From: Verrucomicrobiota bacterium
GTDB lineage: Bacteria; Verrucomicrobiota; Verrucomicrobiia; Verrucomicrobiales; Verrucomicrobiaceae
Reading direction: 5' to 3'
Length of the DNA: 8,386 nucleotides
Assembly (NCBI GenBank): GCA_023428335.1
Contig: JAEYYS010000296.1
Coordinates: forward strand, 1-8,386
Part shown: piece by piece, positions 1-6,856 of the stretch
How positions within the stretch are numbered: the first letter of the stretch is position 1
How the letters are laid out: the number at the start of each line of letters is the position of its first letter
The notes under the pieces: model-generated
The model's database searches: none
Told to the model about the DNA's origin: nothing
Seen by the model: only the letters and a program-made list of their open reading frames with translations
Made by a program: the position numbers and the translations under genes

Positions 1-11
1 AGGGGTCGGGG

Positions 12-37
12 GCCGGGCCGGGGAAACCCGGCCCGGC
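12..37. terminator. Strong GC hairpin downstream of the siderophore receptor gene
   Basis: A perfect 11-bp inverted repeat, GCCGGGCCGGG at 12-22 and CCCGGCCCGGC at 27-37, encloses a four-base loop that reads GAAA on the plus strand, a GNRA tetraloop. It starts 10 bases after the stop codon of the receptor gene, which reads toward it on the minus strand, so it probably ends or stabilises that transcript. The minus strand has no T run after the stem within the window; the plus strand has TTTT at 44-47, six bases past the stem. An intrinsic terminator for a plus-strand gene left of the window, or a bidirectional one, is therefore equally possible. The hairpin is plain to see; its role is inferred. 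Confidence 0.6.
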
Positions 38-46
38 GCGGGGTTT

Positions 47-2308
47 TCAGAACTTGTAGCTGGCGGTGAGCACGGCGGAGCGACCGGCCCCCGGGATGAA
101 GTGACCGCCCCCGACGCGGTCGATGTACTGTTTGTCGGCGAGGTTGTAGAAGTTGAGGCGCAGGGAGAAGTTCTTGTTCACCTCGTAACCGACCATCGCG
201 TCGAACAGGCAGAACGAGGGCGCCTCACGGGCTGTGCTGCTGTTGGAGTTGAAGCGGCTGTCGGTGAACTGCAGGCCGGCGCCGACCTGCAGGCCGAGGG
301 GCAGATCGTACACCGTCCACAGGTTGGCGCTGTGGCGCGGCGTGTTCATCAGCTCACGGCCGACTTCCTGCGGGTTGTTGGAGGCGACCACCTCGCTGTC
401 GAGCAGGGTGTAACCGCCAAAGACACGCCAGTCGTCGGTGAGGCTGCCGGCAAAGCCGAACTCAATGCCCTGCACGCGCTGCTTGCCGTCGAGCACCACG
501 GTGTCGGTCGGATCGGCCGGATCCTGGGTGCGTGCATTGGTCTTGTCGGTGCGGAAGACCGCGGCGGAAAGCTGCAGCCGATCCTGCAACAGGTCCCACT
601 TGGTGCCGAGCTCGAAGGTGCGACTCTCCTCGGGATCGACATTGACGTTGTTGGTCGCCGTTGCCGTGTTGTTGAGCGTCAGGCCCTCGGCCGAGGGATT
701 GAAGGAGGTGCCGTAGCCGAAGTAGAGGCTGCCGTTCTCGACCGGCTTGTACACGAGGCCAGCACGCCAGCTCAGCATCTCGTCGACCCGGCTCAGGTTC
801 GTCCGCGCACCGGAGGCATAGGCCGGCGCGCCGGTCGAGGCGACCGAGGTGTAATCGATGTCGAAGCGATCGTAGCGCAGGCCGCCGGTGAGCTGCCAGT
901 GGTCGCCCAGGCTGACCGTGTCAAAGAGGTAGGCCGAGAGCGACAGCGCCTCCGACTCGGTGTAGGCACCGCTGCGGCGGATGCGGCCGGTGAAGTTCTG
1001 GTCGGGATCCGGATTGCCGATGGTGGTGGTCGGCGTGCCGCCGATGACGACGCGACCGAAGTTCTTCGAGGTTTCATGGACCACCTCGGCACCGGCGACC
1101 AGGTCATGGCGCAGCAGGCCGGTCTCGAACTTGGCAATGACATTGATTTGGTCGGCGACAATGCGATCGACCTGATCGCGCGACTGGAAGTTGCGGTTGA
1201 TGGTGCCGTCGTAGGTGATGTTGGGCCCGGCCTGGACATCGGCAAAACGCGGCGCGGTGGTCACCGAATCGCGCTCGGTCTGGCCGGCGCGGAAGGTGTT
1301 CGTGAAGCGCAGGTTGTCGTTGAAATCGTGCTCGAACTGCACCGTGGCGATGTCGGTGCGGATGCGCTCGTAGTCGCGTTCGCGCAGGCCGTAGAAGTTG
1401 TCGAAGGAGACATCCGGGATGTCGTTGGCACGCGCGCCGAGGCCGTTCTGATAGGTCGTGGTGACGCCGGCGGCGGTGCTCGGTGCCGGCACCCAGGGGA
1501 TGCCGTAATCGGGCAGGCTCTCGGAATCCATGTGGAAGTAGCTGAGAATCAGGCGGGTGTCGGTCTCCAGACCGAAGGCGAGCGAAGCGGCCAGGCCCTG
1601 GCGCTGTTCATCGGCCACACCACGACCGGGCAGCGTCGTCTCATGATAAAGGGCATTGACGCGCAGGGCGCTGTGCTCGCCGAGCGGCTGGTTGACGTCG
1701 GCCGTGCTGCGGAAGTAGTCGCTTGTGCCAACGCCGGTTTCGCCGCTGTAGGACGGATCCAGGTGCGGGGTCTTCGAAGCCAGGTTGATCGAGCCACCGG
1801 TCGATCCGCGACCGGCATTCGACGAGGCCGGGCCCTTGGTGACCTCGACCTGCTCCATGTTGAAGGGGTCGCGGGTGTACCCGCCGAAGTCGCGGATGCC
1901 GTCGACAAACAGGTCGGTGCGGGCGTTGAAACCGCGAATGCTCATGTTGTCGCCGGTCGGCACACCGCCCTCGCCCGCCTGCATGGTGATGCCGGGCACG
2001 TTGCGCAGGACGTCGCGCAGGCTGGTGGCATTGCGCTCCTGGATGACCGACTGCGGCACGACGGTGACCGTCTGCGGGATGTCGCGCAGCGGCTGGGTGT
2101 ACTTCGGCGTCTGCACGCGGTCCGGCTTGTAGACCTTGTCCTGCTCGCCCTCGACCAAGACCTCGGGCAGTTCGGCCACTCCTTCCGGGGTGGCAGGCGC
2201 GGGAGCAGCGGTTTGGGCCGACAAGCTGCCGGCAGCCAAAAGGAGGGTGGAAGCGACCCAGCGGTCACTGGCGGACCGAACAACAGAAGAGGAGGGAGCA
2301 GGTTTCAT
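47..2308 (-). CDS. TonB-dependent catecholate-type siderophore receptor (Fiu-like)
   Basis: This is an outer-membrane gated channel that binds ferric siderophore and imports it using energy from TonB-ExbB-ExbD. The 753-residue product starts with a signal peptide (hydrophobic VASTLLLAAGSLSA, cleavage likely near residue 31), then an Ala/Pro linker and a TonB-box-like EVLVEG at 49-54. The plug domain spans about 60-185, with IPQTVTVVPQSVIQER (77-92), DVLRNVPGIT (99-108), DNMSIRGF (120-127), DLFVDGIRD (132-140) and EQVEVTKGPAS (152-162). The rest is the 22-strand barrel, ending in Phe as outer-membrane barrels do. Plug wording resembles E. coli Fiu, which takes monomeric catechol siderophores; the actual ligand is unknown. 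The chosen ATG lies at 2308; an in-frame TTG at 2323 would add five residues, and neither has a Shine-Dalgarno sequence. The gene lies 118 bases behind the TPR gene, with its own promoter and Fur-like operator. Confidence 0.95.
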   Translation of the reverse strand: MKPAPSSSVVRSASDRWVASTLLLAAGSLSAQTAAPAPATPEGVAELPEVLVEGEQDKVYKPDRVQTPKYTQPLRDIPQTVTVVPQSVIQERNATSLRDVLRNVPGITMQAGEGGVPTGDNMSIRGFNARTDLFVDGIRDFGGYTRDPFNMEQVEVTKGPASSNAGRGSTGGSINLASKTPHLDPSYSGETGVGTSDYFRSTADVNQPLGEHSALRVNALYHETTLPGRGVADEQRQGLAASLAFGLETDTRLILSYFHMDSESLPDYGIPWVPAPSTAAGVTTTYQNGLGARANDIPDVSFDNFYGLRERDYERIRTDIATVQFEHDFNDNLRFTNTFRAGQTERDSVTTAPRFADVQAGPNITYDGTINRNFQSRDQVDRIVADQINVIAKFETGLLRHDLVAGAEVVHETSKNFGRVVIGGTPTTTIGNPDPDQNFTGRIRRSGAYTESEALSLSAYLFDTVSLGDHWQLTGGLRYDRFDIDYTSVASTGAPAYASGARTNLSRVDEMLSWRAGLVYKPVENGSLYFGYGTSFNPSAEGLTLNNTATATNNVNVDPEESRTFELGTKWDLLQDRLQLSAAVFRTDKTNARTQDPADPTDTVVLDGKQRVQGIEFGFAGSLTDDWRVFGGYTLLDSEVVASNNPQEVGRELMNTPRHSANLWTVYDLPLGLQVGAGLQFTDSRFNSNSSTAREAPSFCLFDAMVGYEVNKNFSLRLNFYNLADKQYIDRVGGGHFIPGAGRSAVLTASYKF

Positions 2309-2324
2309 GCGTGGTTTCAGCAAT

Positions 2325-2339
2325 CGCGACTCATTCGCA
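2325..2339 (-). promoter_or_regulatory. Second, weaker Fur-box-like site
   Basis: On the minus strand it reads TGCGAATGAGTCGCG, a 7-1-7 arrangement with 5 of 7 half-site positions matching. Its TGCGAAT half is the inverse of the ATTCGCA half in the site at 2349-2367, and the centres lie 26 bp apart. It would sit in the receptor's untranslated leader. Taken with the stronger site it could be a secondary binding position for the same regulator. On its own it would not be convincing. Confidence 0.35.
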
Positions 2340-2361
2340 ATTGCAGTTGATGCGAATAAGT
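2329..2361. repeat. 11-bp inverted repeat in the receptor promoter
   Basis: Arms ACTCATTCGCA (2329-2339) and TGCGAATAAGT (2351-2361) are inverted with 10 of 11 positions paired and an 11-base spacer. The arms coincide with the facing halves of the two Fur-like sites, so the repeat is either a by-product of tandem Fur boxes or a single wide operator with two contacts about two helical turns apart. A transcript hairpin is also possible, but there is no U run after it. Confidence 0.6.
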
Positions 2362-2367
2362 CTCATC
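2349..2367 (-). promoter_or_regulatory. Fur-box-like operator over the receptor -10 region
   Basis: The minus strand reads GATGAGACTTATTCGCATC, a 19-bp imperfect palindrome with 7 of 9 paired positions around a central T. The inner 15 bases fit the 7-1-7 Fur pattern TGAGAATnATTCTCA at 12 of 14 positions. It overlaps the proposed -10 element and the spacer, the usual place for iron-dependent repression of siderophore receptors. The pattern match is seen; binding by Fur is inferred from the family's well-known regulation. Confidence 0.6.
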
Positions 2368-2381
2368 CTCACTGATGTCAA
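2353..2381 (-). promoter_or_regulatory. Sigma-70-type promoter of the receptor gene
   Basis: The minus strand carries a perfect -35 box TTGACA (2381-2376), a 17-base spacer, and a weak -10 candidate TATTCG (2358-2353). Transcription would start near 2346, giving a leader of roughly 38 bases. The region is distinctly A/T-richer than the genes around it. The weak -10 is the main doubt. Confidence 0.5.
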
Positions 2382-2426
2382 ACCGAAATGTGGCGCTTTT
2401 TTGCACCCGCCCCGTCGTTGGGCGCG

Positions 2427-3473
2427 TTATTTGCGCTCCGCACCCTGCCAGGCGCGGATCTGCTCTGCCGCCCCCTGCAGTCGCTGCAGCAGGTCGAGAA
2501 GGTCGTCGAGCCGGCGCAGGCCGAGATCGGCCGGTCCACGCTGACGCAGCAGGGTCGCCGCGGTTTGCAGCGCCTCTTCCGCAGCTTGGAAATAGGCGGG
2601 CTGGCGACGCGACAGCGGGCGCAGCACATCGAGCAGGAACTCGCCGAGGAACTGCGGCTGGTAGGCCAGGTAAATCCGGCAGCCGAAGCGGAACAACTGC
2701 AGCGGCAGATCGCCAAAGTGCCTGCCCTGCCAGAAGTGCGCGAGATCCAGCGCCGCCTCCACCCAGTCGGTGGCCCCGTGAATCCAGGTTTCCGCCTGAT
2801 CCGTGTCGTCGCAGCCGGCTTCCAAAAGTCGCGCCACGGCTTCGCAACCCGCGTGGCGTGCCTGCAGGGCCACCGTGGCAACCGCCGCGTCCAGGCGTTC
2901 GAACGGCGCTAAAACGACAAGGGCCTGTGCGACTGCAGGCAGAGCGCGCAGGGCATCCTCTTGGGCGAGGCGCAAAACGGCGAGGTTGGACCAGGCACTG
3001 CCGAGTGCGCCACGGTCGCGCAGGCTGACGAGTTGCGGGTGATCGAGCACAGCGACGGCGCATTCCAGTGACGTCACCGCCTCCGCCAAACGACCCAGCG
3101 CTTGCAGCGGCAGGGCGCGGTTCATCCAGGCTAGGCCGAGCCGCCAACGAAAGGCCGGCTCCACGTCCAGCGGCAGGAGTTGCAGGTGCGTCAAGGCTTC
3201 TTCATAAGCCGCCAGCGAAGCCTCATGCAGCCCCAGTCGATGCAGAACGTCGGCCCGGTTCATCCAGGCGGCCGTCAGCCCCCAGCGCTGCCAGGGCTGG
3301 CCCTCCAGCGACAACCCCTGCCGCAGCTCCAGAGCGCGATCGAAACAGGCCAGCGCCTCTCGCCAACTGGGCACCTCCTCCAGCGCCAGCAGTTCAAGGC
3401 CGCGACGCACGGCCGCCGAAGCCTCGTCCTCCCGGGACAATTCGTGCGCGGTGGGGGCTGTCACCTCTTTCAT
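2427..3473 (-). CDS. TPR-like helical repeat protein, function unknown
   Basis: The 348-residue product has no signal peptide or membrane segment and is probably cytoplasmic. The N-terminal half is made of TPR-like helix pairs with a period near 46 residues, marked by AWMNRA (69-74), AWMNRA (115-120) and AWSNLA (160-165), each followed by a second helix of the form EAxxxxxxAL (for example 84-94 and 131-140). An earlier degenerate unit covers about 37-50. The C-terminal part (about 215-348) is helical, Trp/Phe-rich around residues 225-275, and I do not recognise it. TPR folds bind proteins, so a scaffold or partner role is likely, but no function can be assigned. It lies upstream of the siderophore receptor on the same strand; TPR or Sel1 genes beside PiuA/Fiu-type receptors are known elsewhere. 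The start has no Shine-Dalgarno sequence and a palindrome sits 9 bases upstream. Confidence 0.85.
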   Translation of the reverse strand: MKEVTAPTAHELSREDEASAAVRRGLELLALEEVPSWREALACFDRALELRQGLSLEGQPWQRWGLTAAWMNRADVLHRLGLHEASLAAYEEALTHLQLLPLDVEPAFRWRLGLAWMNRALPLQALGRLAEAVTSLECAVAVLDHPQLVSLRDRGALGSAWSNLAVLRLAQEDALRALPAVAQALVVLAPFERLDAAVATVALQARHAGCEAVARLLEAGCDDTDQAETWIHGATDWVEAALDLAHFWQGRHFGDLPLQLFRFGCRIYLAYQPQFLGEFLLDVLRPLSRRQPAYFQAAEEALQTAATLLRQRGPADLGLRRLDDLLDLLQRLQGAAEQIRAWQGAERK

Positions 3474-3482
3474 GGTCAGTCA

Positions 3483-3505
3483 TTAATGAAACACTGTCTC
3501 ATTAA
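3483..3505. promoter_or_regulatory. 23-bp near-perfect palindrome, probable operator
   Basis: On the plus strand TTAATGAAACA (3483-3493) and TGTCTCATTAA (3495-3505) flank a central C, with 10 of 11 positions paired. It lies in the 105-base divergent region, 9 bases before the TPR start codon and 73 bases before the DUF819 start. On the minus strand its half ATGAGAC is identical to that of the receptor operator, and with centres aligned the two sites agree at 11 of 19 positions, so the same regulator may bind both. It overlaps a -10 candidate ATTAAT (3487-3482) of the TPR gene. A different dimeric repressor is possible. Confidence 0.65.
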
Positions 3506-3542
3506 GGAGCAAGCCCGGATTCTGGTGCCTCTTGATTTCGCC

Positions 3543-3571
3543 TTGGGCGCGCGAACGACACATGGCATAAG
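3543..3571 (+). promoter_or_regulatory. Candidate promoter of the DUF819 gene
   Basis: A -35 candidate TTGGGC (3543-3548, three of six consensus bases) and a -10 candidate CATAAG (3566-3571, four of six) are separated by 17 bases. The -10 ends only seven bases before the ATG at 3579, so transcription would begin at or next to the start codon and the message would be leaderless. This agrees with the missing ribosome binding site, but both boxes are weak. Confidence 0.35.
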
Positions 3572-3578
3572 ACCAGTC

Positions 3579-4709
3579 ATGTCACTTCTCGCGCCCGACG
3601 ATCACTGGCTGGTCTTTGCCACCCTCGCCCTGCTGGCCTGGGTCGCCTTCCGACTGGAAACCACGCGCCTCGGCAGCCGGCTCTCGGGTGCCGTCATCGC
3701 CCTGCTGCTCGCCATGGCCGCCGCCAACCTCGGCCTGCTGCCCGCCCAGGCCATTGTTTACGATCTGGTCTGGAGCTATCTGCTGCCGTTCGGCCTCGCC
3801 GTCCTCCTGCTGCGCGCCAACCTGCACGCACTGCTGCGTGAAACCGGTCGTCTCGCCCTGCTCTTCCTGGTCGGCTCGGCCGCCACCGTCGCCGGCGCCG
3901 TGGCCGCCCATGCCCTGCTGCCCGACTTTGCCCACAAAACCGAACTGGCCGGCGTGCTCACCGCCAGTTACATCGGCGGTTCGGTAAACTTCCTGGCGAC
4001 CGCCCGCGCCCTCGGGCTCGATCAGCAGAGCGAGTTCCTGGCCGCGGGCATGGCCGCCGACAACCTGGTGATGGCCCTCTACTTCATCGGTCTGTTTGCC
4101 CTGGCCGGTCGGCCACGGCTCGTGCAGGCCTTTGCCAGTCGCGCCCGCGCGGCAACTGAGCCGGTGGCAACCCCGCCCACCGCCGCAGGCGGCAGCGTCG
4201 CGGATCTGGCCCTGATTGCCGGCCTCGCCGCCCTGCTCTGCGGTCTCGGTCGGGTGGCGGCAACCTGGACCCCCTTCGCCGGTGCCGACTTGCTCTGGAC
4301 CAGCGCCCTCAGTCTGGGCTTCGCGCTGGCTTTTGCCAAACATCTGCCGTCCACGGCCCCTGACCGTGAACTCGGCGCACTGGCCCTGCAATTTCTCTTC
4401 CTTGTCATCGGTGCGGGCGCCAGCCTGCCAGCCGTGCTGCGCGTCGGCGGCCCCCTCGCGCTTTTCATCCTCATCCTGCTGACCGTGCATCTGGCCCTGC
4501 TGCTGGCCGCCGGCTGGCTGCTGCGCTTCCGGCTCGAGGAAGTGCTGATCTGCTCCAACGCCAACGCAGGCGGCCCGACCACCGCCGCCGCCATGGCCGG
4601 CGCCCTGCACTGGCAGCCGCTGGTCGTGCCCGCCGTGCTCTGCGGCATCCTCGGCTACGGCATCGCCAATTTCATCGGTCTCGCCGTCGCCCGCGCCCTG
4701 GCCCCCTGA
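3579..4709 (+). CDS. DUF819-family multi-pass membrane protein (YjcL-like)
   Basis: The 376-residue inner-membrane protein has about ten hydrophobic segments in two halves joined by a polar linker near 183-205. Each half carries a Gly/Asn-rich motif on a likely broken helix: SYIGGSVNFLA (130-140) and SNANAGGPTTAAAMA (326-340), followed by the GILGYGIANFIG end motif (356-367). These are the hallmarks of family DUF819, which resembles transporters with inverted repeats; its substrate is unknown. Length is normal for the family. I chose the ATG at 3579 because the hydrophobic, conserved part begins there; the frame stays open back to 3180 only as an antisense shadow of the TPR gene. It is divergent from that gene, with a 105-base shared control region. 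Nothing in the sequence proves an iron-related role. Confidence 0.9.
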   Translation: MSLLAPDDHWLVFATLALLAWVAFRLETTRLGSRLSGAVIALLLAMAAANLGLLPAQAIVYDLVWSYLLPFGLAVLLLRANLHALLRETGRLALLFLVGSAATVAGAVAAHALLPDFAHKTELAGVLTASYIGGSVNFLATARALGLDQQSEFLAAGMAADNLVMALYFIGLFALAGRPRLVQAFASRARAATEPVATPPTAAGGSVADLALIAGLAALLCGLGRVAATWTPFAGADLLWTSALSLGFALAFAKHLPSTAPDRELGALALQFLFLVIGAGASLPAVLRVGGPLALFILILLTVHLALLLAAGWLLRFRLEEVLICSNANAGGPTTAAAMAGALHWQPLVVPAVLCGILGYGIANFIGLAVARALAP

Positions 4710-4768
4710 GGCCACCCCTGCATTTGCACTGGAAATGGCCGCCGAACTGGCTGAAATGAACCCTCCCG
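4710..4768 (+). other. Short spacer between the DUF819 and SGNH-like genes
   Basis: The 59 bases contain a weak imperfect stem, GGCCA (4710-4714 region) with TGGCC near 4736-4740, and no U run, so there is no convincing terminator. I see no good -35/-10 pair either. The spacer ends in ACCCTCCCG directly before the ATG. Co-transcription of the two genes is therefore possible. Confidence 0.4.
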
Positions 4769-6856
4769 ATGAGTCTTCGCCTCCCGCCCTGCGCCGGTGC
4801 CCTGGGCTGCCTGTTCCTGGCAGCCAGCCTCGCTGCGCAGCCGGCCCTGGAGCAGCAGCAGCGCGCTGCCCGCGAACTTGAGGCCCGCCTGCCCAAACCC
4901 GCCGCGGACGCGACCGGCGGCACGGTCGCCCTGACCGCCGCGCGCCAGGAGCGCCTGCAAAAACTTCTGCCGGCCAGCTGGCGCAAACTCTCCCAGCGCG
5001 AGCCCTTTCACCTGCTCGTGCTCGGCGATGCCCAGCCCGTCTGGAGTGAAGTCAAGGAACGCGAACCGGCCTGTGCGGAACTCTTCGCCCAACAGCTCGC
5101 CTCACTGTTTTTCTACACCGGTGGCGTCCGCCAGGCCGGGCAGCCCGCCATCGGCGGACCCGCCATCGTGCTGCGCGACCTCAGCGGCGGCGGCTCCCTC
5201 GAGGCGGCCGCCATCCTCGCCTCCAGCGCCCGTCAGGCTCCGGTCGATCTCGTGCTGCTGTGCACCGGTCAGACCGAGGCGGAGACCGGCCTGTCGCCGG
5301 TGCGCCTGACCCAGGCCGTCGATGCCGCCGTCGCCGCCGCCCGCGAACTCGGCGCCGAAGTCCTGCTCACCGCCTCCTGGCCTGGCGTCAGCGCGGCTTC
5401 GGAACAGGCGCTCGGTCGTGGCCGCCCGCATGCCGATGCCCTGGCCGAATTCGCCGCCGATCACGACCTGCCATTCGCCGACCTCGGCCGTCTCACCGAC
5501 CTGCTGCAGTTGCCGGAAAGCGAGGCGCCCCTGGATGAAGCCCAACTCTTTGCGGAACTGGAACAGCTCTACCGCGGCTTCTTCCATGACACCGGCAACG
5601 GCTTCCTGCCACGACCGGCCCTGCACCGCCGCCTGGCCAGCCTGCTGATCGACGAACTGCTCGACGGCCCACCCGCCCGTCCCTGGCAACTCGAAGCCGG
5701 CAGTGCCACCCTCAACGCCGAAGCCACCCGCCTCGAACTCGCCTGCACCGTCCACAACCCGGGCCGCGAAGTCCTGCAGCTCACCGCCCTGCCGCTGCCC
5801 GCCGGCAACTGGCGCCCCGTGGCAGCGCAATCGCGCCAAAGCCTCGCCCCCGGCAGCCGCGCCAACCTGCACTTCAGCTACAGCCGCCCCACCCCCGCCC
5901 GCCTCGACGAAGCGCAGGCGCGCCTGCCCCTGCTCCTGCACGGCGCCGGCCAACTTGAAAACGCGGTGGTGCGCGCCGCCTGGCACCCGCTCGCCGTGGT
6001 CTGGGGACTGGAAACCTTCTTCAACCAGGAACAGTTCGTTGCTCCCGCCTGCACCCTCACCAACGCCGGCGACACCGCCCTGTCTGGCCGCTGGCAGGCC
6101 GAGTACGCCGGCCAACGCCTGCAGGGCGACTACCAGCTTGCTCCAGGCGCCAGCCAGGCCCTTGACCTGCGCCTCGACATTGCCAAGGCGCCACCGGCCG
6201 CCGAACTGGTGCTGACCCTAGAGGGCGACGTTCGCCTGACCCAACGCCGGCGCCTTTGGGTCACCCCCAATTTGGCCGTCAGCGCCGATCGACCGCTGCA
6301 TGCCGAACCCGCCGAACTCGCCGGCAAGGCCAGCCTGCAAGTGCAGGCCACGAAGACCAGCCTCAGCCTGCTGATCGATCTGACCGAGGCCGCCCTGCTC
6401 GATGACGCCGGCAGCAGCCCCGCCTGGCGACTCGATCTCAACCTCGACGCGCGCAGTTACGGCAAGCGCCTGGAGGGCGGCACCACCGCCACCCTGAGTG
6501 CCAGCGGCGGCGCTGTCGACGGTCCCGCCCGCGTCCGCGACGTTCCGCCCTGGGCCTTTGGCACCGGCTACGCCGCGAGCTTCGACACCACCGCCATCCA
6601 GGCCGCACTGACCACCCGCGCCGATGGCCGCCGCCAGATTCGCCTGACCCTGCCGCGCAGCTACCTGTACCTGCACGAATGGGCGCTCGACAACGGCAAC
6701 AGCCAGCTCGGCCTCGACGTCCGCCTGCTGCTTCAGGGCGGCCGCACCGCCTTCCACCTCTCGCCCAGCCGCAAGGCCGCCGAGGACGCCGATTCGCTCG
6801 TCGTGCTCGAACTCGCCAGCACCGCCACCCGCCGCTTCACCGTCAGCGTCGAGTGA
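4769..6856 (+). CDS. Exported SGNH-like multi-domain protein, probably without the catalytic triad
   Basis: The 695-residue product has a signal peptide (hydrophobic ALGCLFLAASLAAQ, cleavage near 23). Residues about 80-295 follow the SGNH/GDSL hydrolase plan: block I FHLLVLGDA (80-88), a Gly-rich block II near SGGG (139-142), block III LLCTGQTEAE (163-172), the strand EVLLTASWPG (197-206), and block V HDTGNGFLPR (273-282). The expected GDS, GxND and DxxH appear as GDA, GQTE and DTGN, so the nucleophile Ser, the Asn and the His are all replaced. Two beta-sandwich-like regions follow (about 308-410 with HNPG, and 410-500 with TNAGD), then a C-terminal region (about 515-695) with a loose resemblance to CBM9-like sugar-binding domains. 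A carbohydrate-binding, non-catalytic role is a guess. The ATG at 4769 is the only start that keeps the signal peptide in frame. Confidence 0.75.
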   Translation: MSLRLPPCAGALGCLFLAASLAAQPALEQQQRAARELEARLPKPAADATGGTVALTAARQERLQKLLPASWRKLSQREPFHLLVLGDAQPVWSEVKEREPACAELFAQQLASLFFYTGGVRQAGQPAIGGPAIVLRDLSGGGSLEAAAILASSARQAPVDLVLLCTGQTEAETGLSPVRLTQAVDAAVAAARELGAEVLLTASWPGVSAASEQALGRGRPHADALAEFAADHDLPFADLGRLTDLLQLPESEAPLDEAQLFAELEQLYRGFFHDTGNGFLPRPALHRRLASLLIDELLDGPPARPWQLEAGSATLNAEATRLELACTVHNPGREVLQLTALPLPAGNWRPVAAQSRQSLAPGSRANLHFSYSRPTPARLDEAQARLPLLLHGAGQLENAVVRAAWHPLAVVWGLETFFNQEQFVAPACTLTNAGDTALSGRWQAEYAGQRLQGDYQLAPGASQALDLRLDIAKAPPAAELVLTLEGDVRLTQRRRLWVTPNLAVSADRPLHAEPAELAGKASLQVQATKTSLSLLIDLTEAALLDDAGSSPAWRLDLNLDARSYGKRLEGGTTATLSASGGAVDGPARVRDVPPWAFGTGYAASFDTTAIQAALTTRADGRRQIRLTLPRSYLYLHEWALDNGNSQLGLDVRLLLQGGRTAFHLSPSRKAAEDADSLVVLELASTATRRFTVSVE

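Noticed and set aside
2308..2323. TTG at 2323 as the receptor start
   Set aside because: It adds only five residues before a normal signal peptide and has no better ribosome site than the ATG at 2308; it cannot be excluded.
101..2350. A 749-codon open frame on the plus strand across the receptor gene
   Set aside because: It is antisense to a clear TonB-dependent receptor with intact motifs; its Val/Gly/Ala-rich translation has no recognisable domain. Very high GC keeps stop codons rare in shadow frames.
2396..2424. Stem CGCCC/GGGCG with a nearby homopolymer between the TPR gene and the receptor as an intrinsic terminator
   Set aside because: In the minus-strand transcript the stem is followed by a run of A, not U, and has only five pairs.
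3180..3578. N-terminal extension of the DUF819 protein by 133 residues
   Set aside because: It would overlap the TPR gene in antisense, its sequence is polar and Gln-rich unlike the family, and the normal family length begins at 3579.
3582..4715. A 377-codon open frame on the minus strand across the DUF819 gene
   Set aside because: Its Gly/Gln/Glu-rich translation is the mirror of hydrophobic membrane codons, a known shadow pattern.
5102..6115. A 337-codon open frame on the minus strand across the SGNH-like gene
   Set aside because: Gly/Glu/Ala-rich shadow with no motif; the plus-strand gene has a signal peptide and domain structure.
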